A stretch of DNA of 6,730 bases from Candidatus Helarchaeota archaeon. Lineage in GTDB: Archaea > Asgardarchaeota > Lokiarchaeia > Helarchaeales > HEL-GB-A. The position numbers and the translations under genes are program-made. The notes below the pieces were generated by a model, which saw only the letters and a program-made list of their open reading frames with translations, made no database searches and had not been told where the DNA came from. Every line of letters starts with the position of its first letter. Position 1 is the stretch's first letter. The stretch lies in assembly GCA_016840125.1 (NCBI GenBank), contig JAEOSY010000074.1:1-6730 (forward strand), given 5' to 3'. This document shows, piece after piece, positions 1 to 4,763 of this stretch.

Positions 1-45
1 ACGTTCGCAACGTGGAGGCCGCGGGTCCAAGTCCCGCCTGGTCCA
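1..45 (+). tRNA. tRNA-Ala (anticodon CGC), 3' part only
   Basis: This is the 3' portion of a tRNA whose 5' half lies before the window. Positions 1-3 (ACG) are the end of the 5' anticodon-stem strand. They are followed by a 7-nt loop TTCGCAA (4-10) with U33 and anticodon CGC (6-8), and the 3' stem strand CGTGG (11-15). A 5-nt variable region (16-20) leads to a T-arm with stem GCGGG/CCCGC (21-25 and 33-37) and loop TCCAAGT. The 3' acceptor strand CTGGTCC is at 38-44 and the discriminator A at 45. Position 70 is U (base 42). If position 3 is G, this makes the G3-U70 wobble pair that identifies alanine tRNAs. CCA is not encoded. No intron is visible in this part; the 5' part cannot be judged. 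Confidence 0.92.
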
Positions 46-46
46 C

Positions 47-60
47 TATTTATTTTTTCT
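47..60 (+). terminator. T-rich terminator of tRNA-Ala
   Basis: A T-rich stretch with six consecutive T at 53-58 begins two bases after the tRNA discriminator. Archaeal RNA polymerase commonly terminates at such oligo-T runs after tRNA genes. Confidence 0.5.
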
Positions 61-74
61 CTTAAAGGGCAGAA

Positions 75-114
75 CCAAAAAATATCGGTAGATTACTAAT
101 CAAAGATTTTTTGG
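75..114 (-). terminator. Stem-loop at the 3' end of the 172-residue zinc protein gene
   Basis: A perfect 9-bp inverted repeat pairs CCAAAAAAT (75-83) with ATTTTTTGG (106-114). A smaller nested hairpin GATT/AATC (91-94 and 98-101) lies inside. The stop codon of the minus-strand gene (100-102) sits within the loop side, so the transcript's 3' end would fold around its own stop codon. It may serve as a transcript end or stability element. It lacks a clean downstream U-run, so termination is only a guess. Confidence 0.4.
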
Positions 115-618
115 ATATAATACCAAAGAATTGCAGTTTCTACAAAATCTATAAATCTTATTCAGACTTTTTGTGAATTGAACAAGGGGAGTAGCAGCAA
201 TAGGTTTGTGGCATTCTCCACAAGCCAATTCTTCGATAGCTTCTTCTTCCTTGAGAATGAATATTTTTTCCCAGCCCCCCTCTTTTTTAGACACTTTCTT
301 AACACAATCAACTACAGTCCTCCAGGTTCCTTTTATCTCCTTAAATCCCGAATATTTCGGTTTAGGACGACGAGTAACCTCAATTCCATGAATTGCAAGT
401 ATTTTCAATAAACCCTTTTTTGGGTTAAAGACGTTTAAAAAACAAACTAAGCCTTTTTTAAAGGCACCAACAACTGGGCCGGTCAAAGTTTGGTTTTTGT
501 TAAGGAGGTGGTCATGGTATTTACTTTTTTCTAAAAAAAAGTACTTTCGATTTGTGGTCAGATTAACCTCCCAATCCTTTACTTCTTCATAAGCATGGTA
601 AATATCCTTAAATTTCAT
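100..618 (-). CDS. Hypothetical protein with C-terminal zinc ribbon
   Basis: This encodes a 172-residue cytosolic protein without membrane segments. I do not recognise the family. The N-terminal 120 residues are basic and mixed alpha/beta in appearance, with a conserved-looking hydrophobic stretch around residues 47-80 (GPVVGAF, GLVCFLNVF, LLKILAIHGIE). A helical acidic linker (residues 121-132) leads to a C-terminal zinc ribbon with CGEC (C133, C136) and FCRNC (C159, C162). Two CxxC knuckles 23 residues apart are typical of single-zinc ribbons found in nucleic-acid-binding or archaeal adaptor proteins. The start ATG lies about 10 nt behind a purine-rich GGAAGG stretch, a weak SD. A TATA-like stretch on the minus strand lies near 705-716. 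It is transcribed in the same direction as the 53-residue zinc protein upstream, 134 nt away, so the two may or may not share a transcript. Confidence 0.75.
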   Translation of the reverse strand: MKFKDIYHAYEEVKDWEVNLTTNRKYFFLEKSKYHDHLLNKNQTLTGPVVGAFKKGLVCFLNVFNPKKGLLKILAIHGIEVTRRPKPKYSGFKEIKGTWRTVVDCVKKVSKKEGGWEKIFILKEEEAIEELACGECHKPIAATPLVQFTKSLNKIYRFCRNCNSLVLYPKNL

Positions 619-752
619 TTAGAATCATTCCTTCCTTAATGTGTTTACTTAAGATCTTTCTCAAGAGTTAAATTACTTTTGTTTGTGTAGGGGTGAGATT
701 CTTGTTTTTATAATTTTATTCTTTTTTGTTAGGAAAAAAAAGGGGAAAATTA

Positions 753-914
753 TTAGTCAACGATGTTCCAATGGGGAAACCCTGCACCGCATTTAGGACA
801 GCTACCAGCGGGTTCACTACAGCTGCTACACAGAGCAAATCCGGTGCGACAATCTTGACATATGGCGGTCCTTTCAACAAAACTCGAACCGCATTTTGCG
901 CATTCGCCACCCAT
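753..914 (-). CDS. Small protein with four CxxC motifs (double zinc ribbon)
   Basis: This encodes a 53-residue cysteine-rich protein. Four CxxC knuckles at C5/C8, C19/C22, C29/C32 and C39/C42 make up 8 of its 53 residues, enough to bind two zinc ions in a treble-clef or tandem-ribbon arrangement. No other domain is present. I chose the ATG at 912-914 because AGGAG lies at 925-929 (minus strand), 10 nt upstream. The frame also opens 39 nt further up at 953 (66 residues), but that extension would translate the SD and an AT-rich, promoter-like stretch (TATA-like near 941-950). Small multi-CxxC proteins of this kind are common in archaea, where they usually act as protein or nucleic-acid adaptors. 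The exact role cannot be told from sequence. It lies divergent to the CPBP protease gene. Confidence 0.72.
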   Translation of the reverse strand: MGGECAKCGSSFVERTAICQDCRTGFALCSSCSEPAGSCPKCGAGFPHWNIVD

Positions 915-924
915 ATTTTTAACA

Positions 925-929
925 CTCCT
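925..929 (-). promoter_or_regulatory. Shine-Dalgarno site deciding the start of the 53-residue zinc protein
   Basis: On the minus strand this reads AGGAG, 10 nt before the ATG at 912-914. It favours the internal start over the longer open frame that begins at 953. Confidence 0.55.
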
Positions 930-989
930 AATTTTATAGTAATATATATTCAATATCTCTAATAAATGCTCCTTCGAATTTAGAGAACG

Positions 990-997
990 TTTATATT
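990..997 (+). promoter_or_regulatory. TATA box of the CPBP protease gene
   Basis: The sequence TTTATATT lies about 50 nt upstream of the chosen ATG at 1046. With the usual 22-27 nt spacing, transcription would start near 1018-1022, leaving a leader of roughly 25 nt. Confidence 0.45.
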
Positions 998-1003
998 GGG
1001 AAA

Positions 1004-1022
1004 AATCACAATTTTAGTGATT
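1004..1022 (+). promoter_or_regulatory. Palindrome at the likely transcription start (candidate operator)
   Basis: AATCAC, a 7-nt spacer AATTTTA, and GTGATT form a perfect 6-bp inverted repeat. It lies just downstream of the TATA box and covers the predicted transcription start of the CPBP gene. A site of this size and place would suit a dimeric helix-turn-helix repressor. No regulator gene is seen in the window. Confidence 0.4.
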
Positions 1023-1045
1023 ATAATAATAGTAATGTGATTCAA

Positions 1046-1789
1046 ATGGAGAATGGGCAAAAGGATGCAGCCAAAACACCAACAAGCATGAAGGAAAACA
1101 ACGATAATTTCTCTAAAATATTCTTCTTCATCATTCCATTTACAGTCCCCGTTATAGTTACTTTGGTGACATATTTGTTCTATCCCTTGACTCAAGCTTC
1201 CAATCTTGTCTGGATTCCACTCCTATTCATTTATTGGGCAACGATCTGGGGCTTTACGTTTCTCTATCGATATAAACGTGGAGGAGTCTTTAACAAAGAA
1301 CGCTTTAAATTCACTTTAAAACTCAAAGGAGAGCGAGTATGGTTACAATATTTACTTGTCTATGGACCATTTATCTATTCAATTCCCTTGTTCTTCATGA
1401 ATTATGCATTCAAATTATCTCTGGCAATGTATATTGTGATTCTTCTGGCCTCCATCATGAATGGTCCCGCTGAGGAGACTTTTTGGAGAGCCTGCTTAGA
1501 TGATGCTGGAAAAAATGCGGGAGTTACTGAAAGGAACCGTCTTATATTTGCCCCAATTGTTTTTGCACTTTGGCATACCGCCTTTGTCATCCATTTATTT
1601 CCTTGGGATAACACCTGGATTCTGTGGTGGGGGGGAGTAATGGCGATGACCTGGTCTAGTGGGTTTATTTGGATGTGGGTTATGCACCGGTCTGGAAGAT
1701 TAATGCCTCAGATCACCTATCATGCGTGTGCGAATTTTCTAAGTATATTTCCGATGTTCCTCATTACCGTGCTTGCATTCTATTTTTGA
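1046..1789 (+). CDS. CPBP family intramembrane metalloprotease (CAAX protease-like)
   Basis: This is a polytopic membrane protein of 247 residues, the usual length for the family. About six to eight hydrophobic segments follow a short charged N-terminus. The family motifs are visible (numbering from the ATG at 1046): AEETFWR with E143, E144 and R148, then FALWHTAF with H177, then a late ITYHACANF with H226 and N230. These glutamates and histidines are the expected metal-binding and catalytic residues of CPBP/Abi (Rce1-like) proteases, which cleave near the C-terminus of prenylated proteins in eukaryotes and handle bacteriocin immunity or peptide processing in bacteria. The archaeal substrate is unknown. 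I start at ATG 1046, not GTG 1037, because GTGAT at 1037-1041 matches the AUCAC of archaeal 16S 3' ends and sits 4 nt before the ATG. The gene is convergent with its downstream neighbour, 39 nt apart. Confidence 0.88.
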   Translation: MENGQKDAAKTPTSMKENNDNFSKIFFFIIPFTVPVIVTLVTYLFYPLTQASNLVWIPLLFIYWATIWGFTFLYRYKRGGVFNKERFKFTLKLKGERVWLQYLLVYGPFIYSIPLFFMNYAFKLSLAMYIVILLASIMNGPAEETFWRACLDDAGKNAGVTERNRLIFAPIVFALWHTAFVIHLFPWDNTWILWWGGVMAMTWSSGFIWMWVMHRSGRLMPQITYHACANFLSIFPMFLITVLAFYF

Positions 1790-1828
1790 TTATAGCGCAT
1801 ATGGTCAAATTGATTTCGTGATTAATTC

Positions 1829-2566
1829 TCAGTGAGGGTATAACTTAGCAAGTTTCTTTGCGGTTTCTTTTACTATTGAGGACGCTACTTCAATGGGTGT
1901 GTCTCGTCGCACAAATACACACAGGATCAAATCGTCATTTAATCTATGAAAAATACCATATCTTTTCTGATAATTGAGAATGATTTCATCCAACATGAGA
2001 CCCTTGAATTTCCAAAAGGCATCCATTTGGGTCTTAACTAAATCTAAAAACTCTTTTTTCCCCATCCGAATCAAAGGAACACCTTCGATTGTAATTAGCG
2101 CGCAGTCTAAAATCTCATTCTTCGAACTTAACTTATCCATTATTTTCAAATATTTCTCTTTTAGTTTCTGGCCGATGTCAATTGTTTGCGTGTTTAAAAA
2201 GACATCTTCAATAATCTCACTTAAACCGCTGAAATCCTCGCTTGTACAATGAGGATTTCCAATGGAGTCACTGAATCTTACTTGGATGATATTTCTTATT
2301 TCAATTAATTTCTGATGAATATTGATAACGCTATCAGATTTATCAAAAAGAACCGTTAAGATTAACTCATCTCCAATAACCTCGAACAATATCCGAAAGG
2401 GTCCTAGTTCTATATCTTGTACATCTGCTTGAAAGAGACTTTGAGATAGCGTAAAAAAGGCTGAAAAAAAGCCACTGAGGATTGTCTCATCCACTTCTAG
2501 CTGTCCGAGGTCTTTCTTGTATATATTTGCCCCAGTTCTTTTGAGGATTAAGAAGTGTTGAATCAT
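1829..2566 (-). CDS. Longin-like plus roadblock-like domain protein
   Basis: This encodes a 245-residue soluble protein in two halves. Residues 1-95 show the pattern of archaeal longin-type domains: a first strand MIQHFLILKRTG, a second strand around IYKKD, an amphipathic helix after DETILSGFFSAFFTLSQSL, then strands DIELGPFRILFEV and ELILTVLFDK and a further helix. Residues 150-245 have a second profilin/roadblock-like alpha-beta sandwich: ILDCALITIEGVPLI, a helix LVKTQMDAFWKFKG, strands IILNYQKRYGIF and LILCVFVRRD, and a terminal helix. In eukaryotes such domains regulate small GTPases (Ragulator, TRAPP, Mon1-Ccz1), and Asgard genomes carry many of them. The domain calls come from fold pattern by eye. 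No GTPase gene is in the window. A TATA-like stretch about 25 nt upstream suggests a nearly leaderless mRNA, and no SD is seen. Confidence 0.68.
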   Translation of the reverse strand: MIQHFLILKRTGANIYKKDLGQLEVDETILSGFFSAFFTLSQSLFQADVQDIELGPFRILFEVIGDELILTVLFDKSDSVINIHQKLIEIRNIIQVRFSDSIGNPHCTSEDFSGLSEIIEDVFLNTQTIDIGQKLKEKYLKIMDKLSSKNEILDCALITIEGVPLIRMGKKEFLDLVKTQMDAFWKFKGLMLDEIILNYQKRYGIFHRLNDDLILCVFVRRDTPIEVASSIVKETAKKLAKLYPH

Positions 2567-2582
2567 TCTATTATTATTGTAC

Positions 2583-2600
2583 CTTTTTAAACTTTTAAAA
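2583..2600 (-). promoter_or_regulatory. TATA-like promoter of the longin/roadblock gene
   Basis: On the minus strand the stretch TTTTAAAAGTTTAAAAAG is centred about 26 nt before the ATG at 2564-2566. This spacing fits a leaderless transcript and agrees with the absence of an SD. Confidence 0.4.
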
Positions 2601-2648
2601 TCATTTAACGGAAAAATTTAATATTATTTATGAATTAGAAATCAAAGG

Positions 2649-2658
2649 TATATTTAAA
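2649..2658 (+). promoter_or_regulatory. TATA box candidate for tRNA-Ile
   Basis: TATATTTAAA follows a purine-rich stretch (AATCAAAGG) that could be the B-recognition element. It lies 50-59 nt upstream of the tRNA, so the primary transcript would have a 5' leader of roughly 30 nt. Confidence 0.4.
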
Positions 2659-2721
2659 ATCGGTAAATCTTTAACTAAATGTAATTGATGAATTTTAAAC
2701 AATTAAAGGTCCAGTGGCTTA

Positions 2722-2751
2722 AGTTCTGGGCTTATAACCCAGTACGGCGAA
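2722..2751 (+). other. tRNA-Ile intron 1 (D-loop), about 30 nt
   Basis: This insert falls between tRNA positions 13/14 or 14/15. Its core is a hairpin CTGGG-CTTATAA-CCCAG (2726-2742), extended by GT/AC across a T-T mismatch. The flanking exon bases GCT (2717-2719) can pair with GGC (2746-2748), leaving TAA (2720-2722) as a 5' bulge and GAA (2749-2751) as a 3' bulge. This is a relaxed bulge-helix-bulge, the substrate of archaeal tRNA splicing endonuclease. The cut sites are uncertain by one base because of repeated A. The exon strand used here must refold into the D-stem after splicing. The hairpin also looks exactly like an anticodon arm with UAU (see findings). Confidence 0.75.
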
Positions 2752-2785
2752 GCTTGGTTAAAGCGCTCGGCTGATAACCGAGAGA

Positions 2786-2822
2786 AAGGGTCGAACTTTA
2801 GAAGTTTTAGCCCTTCTCTAAA
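2786..2822 (+). other. tRNA-Ile intron 2 (variable region), 35-37 nt
   Basis: AGAG (2781-2784) pairs with CTCT (2816-2819) as a 4-bp central helix. It is flanked by a 5' bulge AAA (2785-2787) and a 3' bulge AAA (2820-2822), close to a canonical 3-4-3 bulge-helix-bulge. The intron side continues as GGG/CCC (2788-2790 and 2811-2813) and an inner hairpin AACTT-TAG-AAGTT (2794-2806). The A-runs make the cut sites ambiguous. Removing 37 nt gives the standard 5-nt variable region AGATC, whereas cutting both bulges after the second A removes 35 nt and gives a 7-nt region. Confidence 0.75.
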
Positions 2823-2854
2823 TCGTGGGTCCGAATCCCACCTGGACCACCATC

Positions 2855-2861
2855 TTTTTTT
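2855..2861 (+). terminator. Oligo-T terminator of tRNA-Ile
   Basis: Seven consecutive T begin two bases after the encoded CCA. The run overlaps the stop codon (2860-2862) of the convergent minus-strand gene, so the two transcription units meet with essentially no spacer. Confidence 0.55.
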
Positions 2862-3612
2862 AAATTATAGGTAATTCGCCAGGCGGATAATACAGAATCT
2901 TGCCATTTTCTAATTGCTGCTCCCAGAAGAGCAGAGCTTTTTTATAAGCCTCTTGTTCGTATAATTCTGCAACCCCGGAAACGGAAGCTTGAATTTTTGT
3001 TTTCTTCTCGTAGGCTTGTCGTCGTAAAAGTAAGGCGCGTTCAAAGAAGGGGCGTTCGATCTCATCATGTTCATTAAGTCCTACAATCCCATTCCGTTTA
3101 TGAAAGGTGAGGAATTCACGGTACAATTCCTTGTGAAATAGTTTCTGTTTAGCTGCTGTTGTGTCCATGCGACTTGTTAGCCAGGCATGAATTTGGCGCG
3201 AAATAAAGATAGCATCGAGAAGTTGATCATCGGAAGCCCCCCAAAATTGGTTGGAATAACCTATGATTTGCTTGCCGATTTCATCAATTTCGGAGTCATG
3301 GTAAATAATAAAGTTGGAAGCGGTATTCAGAGTAGGAAACGTTTCGAGAAGATCCCAGAAGGTGAGCATTACAATTTTCGAGGTCTCCTTCCGTTTCTTG
3401 GTGTCTTCATCCTCCAGTGAAATCGAGAATTCAAAGGGCATGATGATTATAACCTTATCAAGATATTTGAGATGAATAAAGGGTTCTGAGATATAGATTA
3501 AGCGACCATCCTTTTCATCGATGGTTGGAATAAAGGGGATTATAATGTCTTTCAAAGTCGGAGCCCTCTTTATTGCGTGAGCTTTTTCTCGAGTTCTAAG
3601 GCTAATTCCCAC
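2860..3612 (-). CDS. Uncharacterised protein, partner gene of the TGT-like protein
   Basis: This encodes a soluble protein of up to 250 residues that I do not recognise. An N-terminal beta-rich half (residues 22-62, including IIIPFIPTID and KVIIIMPFEF) is followed by a mid region with several tryptophans and a mostly helical, charged C-terminal half (residues 125-235) ending in a short YYPPGELPII tail. No cysteine motif, membrane segment, P-loop or nuclease motif is visible. It is transcribed with the TGT-like gene immediately upstream, so a shared pathway or complex is likely. The start is uncertain. GTG at 3612 overlaps the upstream gene by 43 bp and has no SD. TTG at 3552 (230 residues) lies 15 nt after the upstream stop with GAGGG 8 nt before it, and is a strong alternative. 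The longer form is given to keep the full frame. Confidence 0.75.
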   Translation of the reverse strand: MGISLRTREKAHAIKRAPTLKDIIIPFIPTIDEKDGRLIYISEPFIHLKYLDKVIIIMPFEFSISLEDEDTKKRKETSKIVMLTFWDLLETFPTLNTASNFIIYHDSEIDEIGKQIIGYSNQFWGASDDQLLDAIFISRQIHAWLTSRMDTTAAKQKLFHKELYREFLTFHKRNGIVGLNEHDEIERPFFERALLLRRQAYEKKTKIQASVSGVAELYEQEAYKKALLFWEQQLENGKILYYPPGELPII

Positions 3613-4535
3613 TTTCGTTGATAATATTTGGATTTATTTTCAGAGACCTCGTTGTTAATAAGCTCTGCCAGCTCATATTTATCTGTACAAGCATTAATAG
3701 ACGAGACTCTCGCATTGAAGATTGCCAAATTATGCCTCACTCGCGCGAAGCGGTTTATATTAAACTCTTCAATCACATTTCCCATAAAATTTTGACAGAA
3801 TTCACAAGTACAATCCCACTTGGTCAGATCTCTCACCTTAAATCCTTTGCCTTTGGATGTATAGACGGTTCCTCTTGCTAATGCAGAAGTGACGGGCGTA
3901 CTTCCATCTACAGAAGTTGCACCCAGATAAGCTACAATTGGGAGAAGATATAAACTGGAGATGCCCGAAAGGTGGAGAGGCAGATCCCCTAATACGCTTC
4001 TAGCCCCAATAGTGAGTTCAAATATCGTTTCAATTCCTTTTTTCCGAAGTTTCGGGCTACTCAAAAACTCGGCAACGCCCCTGCAAAAGCATTCATGCCC
4101 TAACTCGCGAGCCTTCTGAAACCATGATCGTGCTTCTTCGTAGGTTGATACCTCCAACGAACAGTAGATCGGGACTTTTACTGTTTTGTTTTTCACCGCC
4201 CAATTGGCATTGTCCAGACATTGCTGAATCGCTTTCTCTCTTACCTTTCTATCCATATTCCAGTATTCATAATTGGTTAAGCTGGCTGGAGTATTGAGAG
4301 ACATGAAGCCTATAGTCTTGCCAGGAACATAAAACTTTTCCTGATTTCCGAGAACTGCATCAAGTGTTCGTTTTTTCGGGTCCAGATTCCACCAGTTTCC
4401 ACTATGTATAAAGTGTGAACCCGGATACACCTTTACGAGATCAATATTCTTAGGCGTGCATTTTTCATAACCGATCACGATCGGATTTGTCGAACCTAAC
4501 TTTGGGACAAATGTAATAAAGAATGTGAACTCCAT
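3570..4535 (-). CDS. Divergent tRNA-guanine transglycosylase (TGT)-fold protein
   Basis: This encodes a 321-residue protein of the queuine/archaeosine transglycosylase TIM-barrel superfamily. The zinc site is clear: DCTCEFC (C242, C244, C247) and H268 in VRHNLAIFN. Upstream, LHLSGIS (187-193) matches the family HxFGxG loop, and GATSVDGS places D210 where the nucleophilic aspartate lies, 32 residues before the first zinc cysteine, as in archaeal TGTs. The first catalytic aspartate of the family's DSGG motif is not obvious. HSGNWW (44-49) is the best positional match, with His for Asp. There is no PUA domain and the N-terminus is short, so it is not a full-length archaeosine TGT. It could modify tRNA, modify DNA like DpdA paralogs, or be a catalytically altered subunit like eukaryotic QTRT2. 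It is the first gene of a two-gene unit with its own TATA box. Confidence 0.8.
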   Translation of the reverse strand: MEFTFFITFVPKLGSTNPIVIGYEKCTPKNIDLVKVYPGSHFIHSGNWWNLDPKKRTLDAVLGNQEKFYVPGKTIGFMSLNTPASLTNYEYWNMDRKVREKAIQQCLDNANWAVKNKTVKVPIYCSLEVSTYEEARSWFQKARELGHECFCRGVAEFLSSPKLRKKGIETIFELTIGARSVLGDLPLHLSGISSLYLLPIVAYLGATSVDGSTPVTSALARGTVYTSKGKGFKVRDLTKWDCTCEFCQNFMGNVIEEFNINRFARVRHNLAIFNARVSSINACTDKYELAELINNEVSENKSKYYQRKWELALELEKKLTQ

Positions 4536-4582
4536 CGCTCAAATCTCAATTCCTTTTCTTGGTTCTGCATCTGGTTGATTAA

Positions 4583-4592
4583 TTTTATAAAA
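4583..4592 (-). promoter_or_regulatory. TATA box of the TGT-like operon
   Basis: TTTTATAAAA reads the same on both strands and lies about 50 nt upstream of the minus-strand ATG at 4533-4535. This predicts a leader of about 25 nt. On the plus strand the same element could also serve the initiator tRNA, giving a much longer 5' leader. Confidence 0.45.
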
Positions 4593-4626
4593 GGAAAATT
4601 TTAATATTCTTCCAAGTTATCTTAAC

Positions 4627-4688
4627 TTGACCATAATAAAATCCTGTCGAAGTGAACAGAAACCCACCGGAAACGTTGCATTGGTCAA
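4627..4688 (+). repeat. Inverted repeat bracketing the initiator tRNA upstream region
   Basis: TTGACCA (4627-4633) and TGGTCAA (4682-4688) are perfect 7-nt reverse complements. They enclose a small hairpin CTGT/ACAG (4644-4647 and 4656-4659) and end 4 nt before the tRNA's first base. If transcription starts upstream of 4627, the tRNA leader would close into a 62-nt structured element. If it starts downstream of the AATAAAA stretch near 4636, only the right arm is transcribed. Confidence 0.4.
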
Positions 4689-4731
4689 CCTCAGCGGGAT
4701 AGGGTAGTCAGGAGATCCCACGGGGCTCATA

Positions 4732-4741
4732 TTTTCGAGAT
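4732..4741 (+). other. Initiator tRNA intron 1 at 37/38, only 10 nt
   Basis: The loop must mature to CTCATAA, which fixes the intron to 10 nt between A37 (4731) and A38 (4742). CTC (4726-4728) can pair with GAG (4737-4739). This leaves ATA (4740-4742) as a 3' bulge and the 5' cut in an 8-nt loop, a bulge-helix-loop rather than a full bulge-helix-bulge. Confidence 0.8.
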
Positions 4742-4763
4742 ACCCCGAGATCGGTGGTTCAAA

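Larger units (their letters stand above)
2708..2852 (+). tRNA. tRNA-Ile (anticodon GAT) with two introns, CCA encoded
   Basis: The acceptor stem GGTCCAG (2708-2714) pairs perfectly with CTGGACC (2842-2848). The discriminator A (2849) is followed by an encoded CCA (2850-2852). The anticodon arm is CTCGG-CTGATAA-CCGAG (2766-2782) with anticodon GAT at 2773-2775. The T-arm is GTGGG-TCCGAAT-CCCAC (2825-2841). The D-stem strands GCTT (2717-2720) and AAGC (2761-2764) are separated by 40 nt instead of about 10. The variable region between 2782 and 2825 is 42 nt instead of 5. Removing about 30 nt from the D-loop and about 37 nt from the variable region leaves a standard 75-nt tRNA body with D-loop AGCTTGGTTA and variable region AGATC. 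The alternative, a class II tRNA with a long variable arm, does not fit isoleucine or the D-loop insert. Confidence 0.9.

Noticed and set aside
716..925. Minus-strand open frame of 69 codons overlapping the small zinc protein
   Set aside because: It lies in another frame of the same stretch and has no domain or start signal.
726..962. Plus-strand open frame of 78 codons opposite the small zinc protein
   Set aside because: It is antisense to the four-CxxC frame, whose regular cysteine spacing and SD mark it as the real gene.
980..1195. Minus-strand open frame of 71 codons over the CPBP promoter and 5' end
   Set aside because: It is antisense to a gene with clear protease motifs and has no supporting signal.
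2783..2824. Long variable arm of a class II tRNA (Ser/Leu type)
   Set aside because: The anticodon GAU is isoleucine, which is class I, and the insert folds with exon bases into a bulge-helix-bulge, so an intron explains it better.
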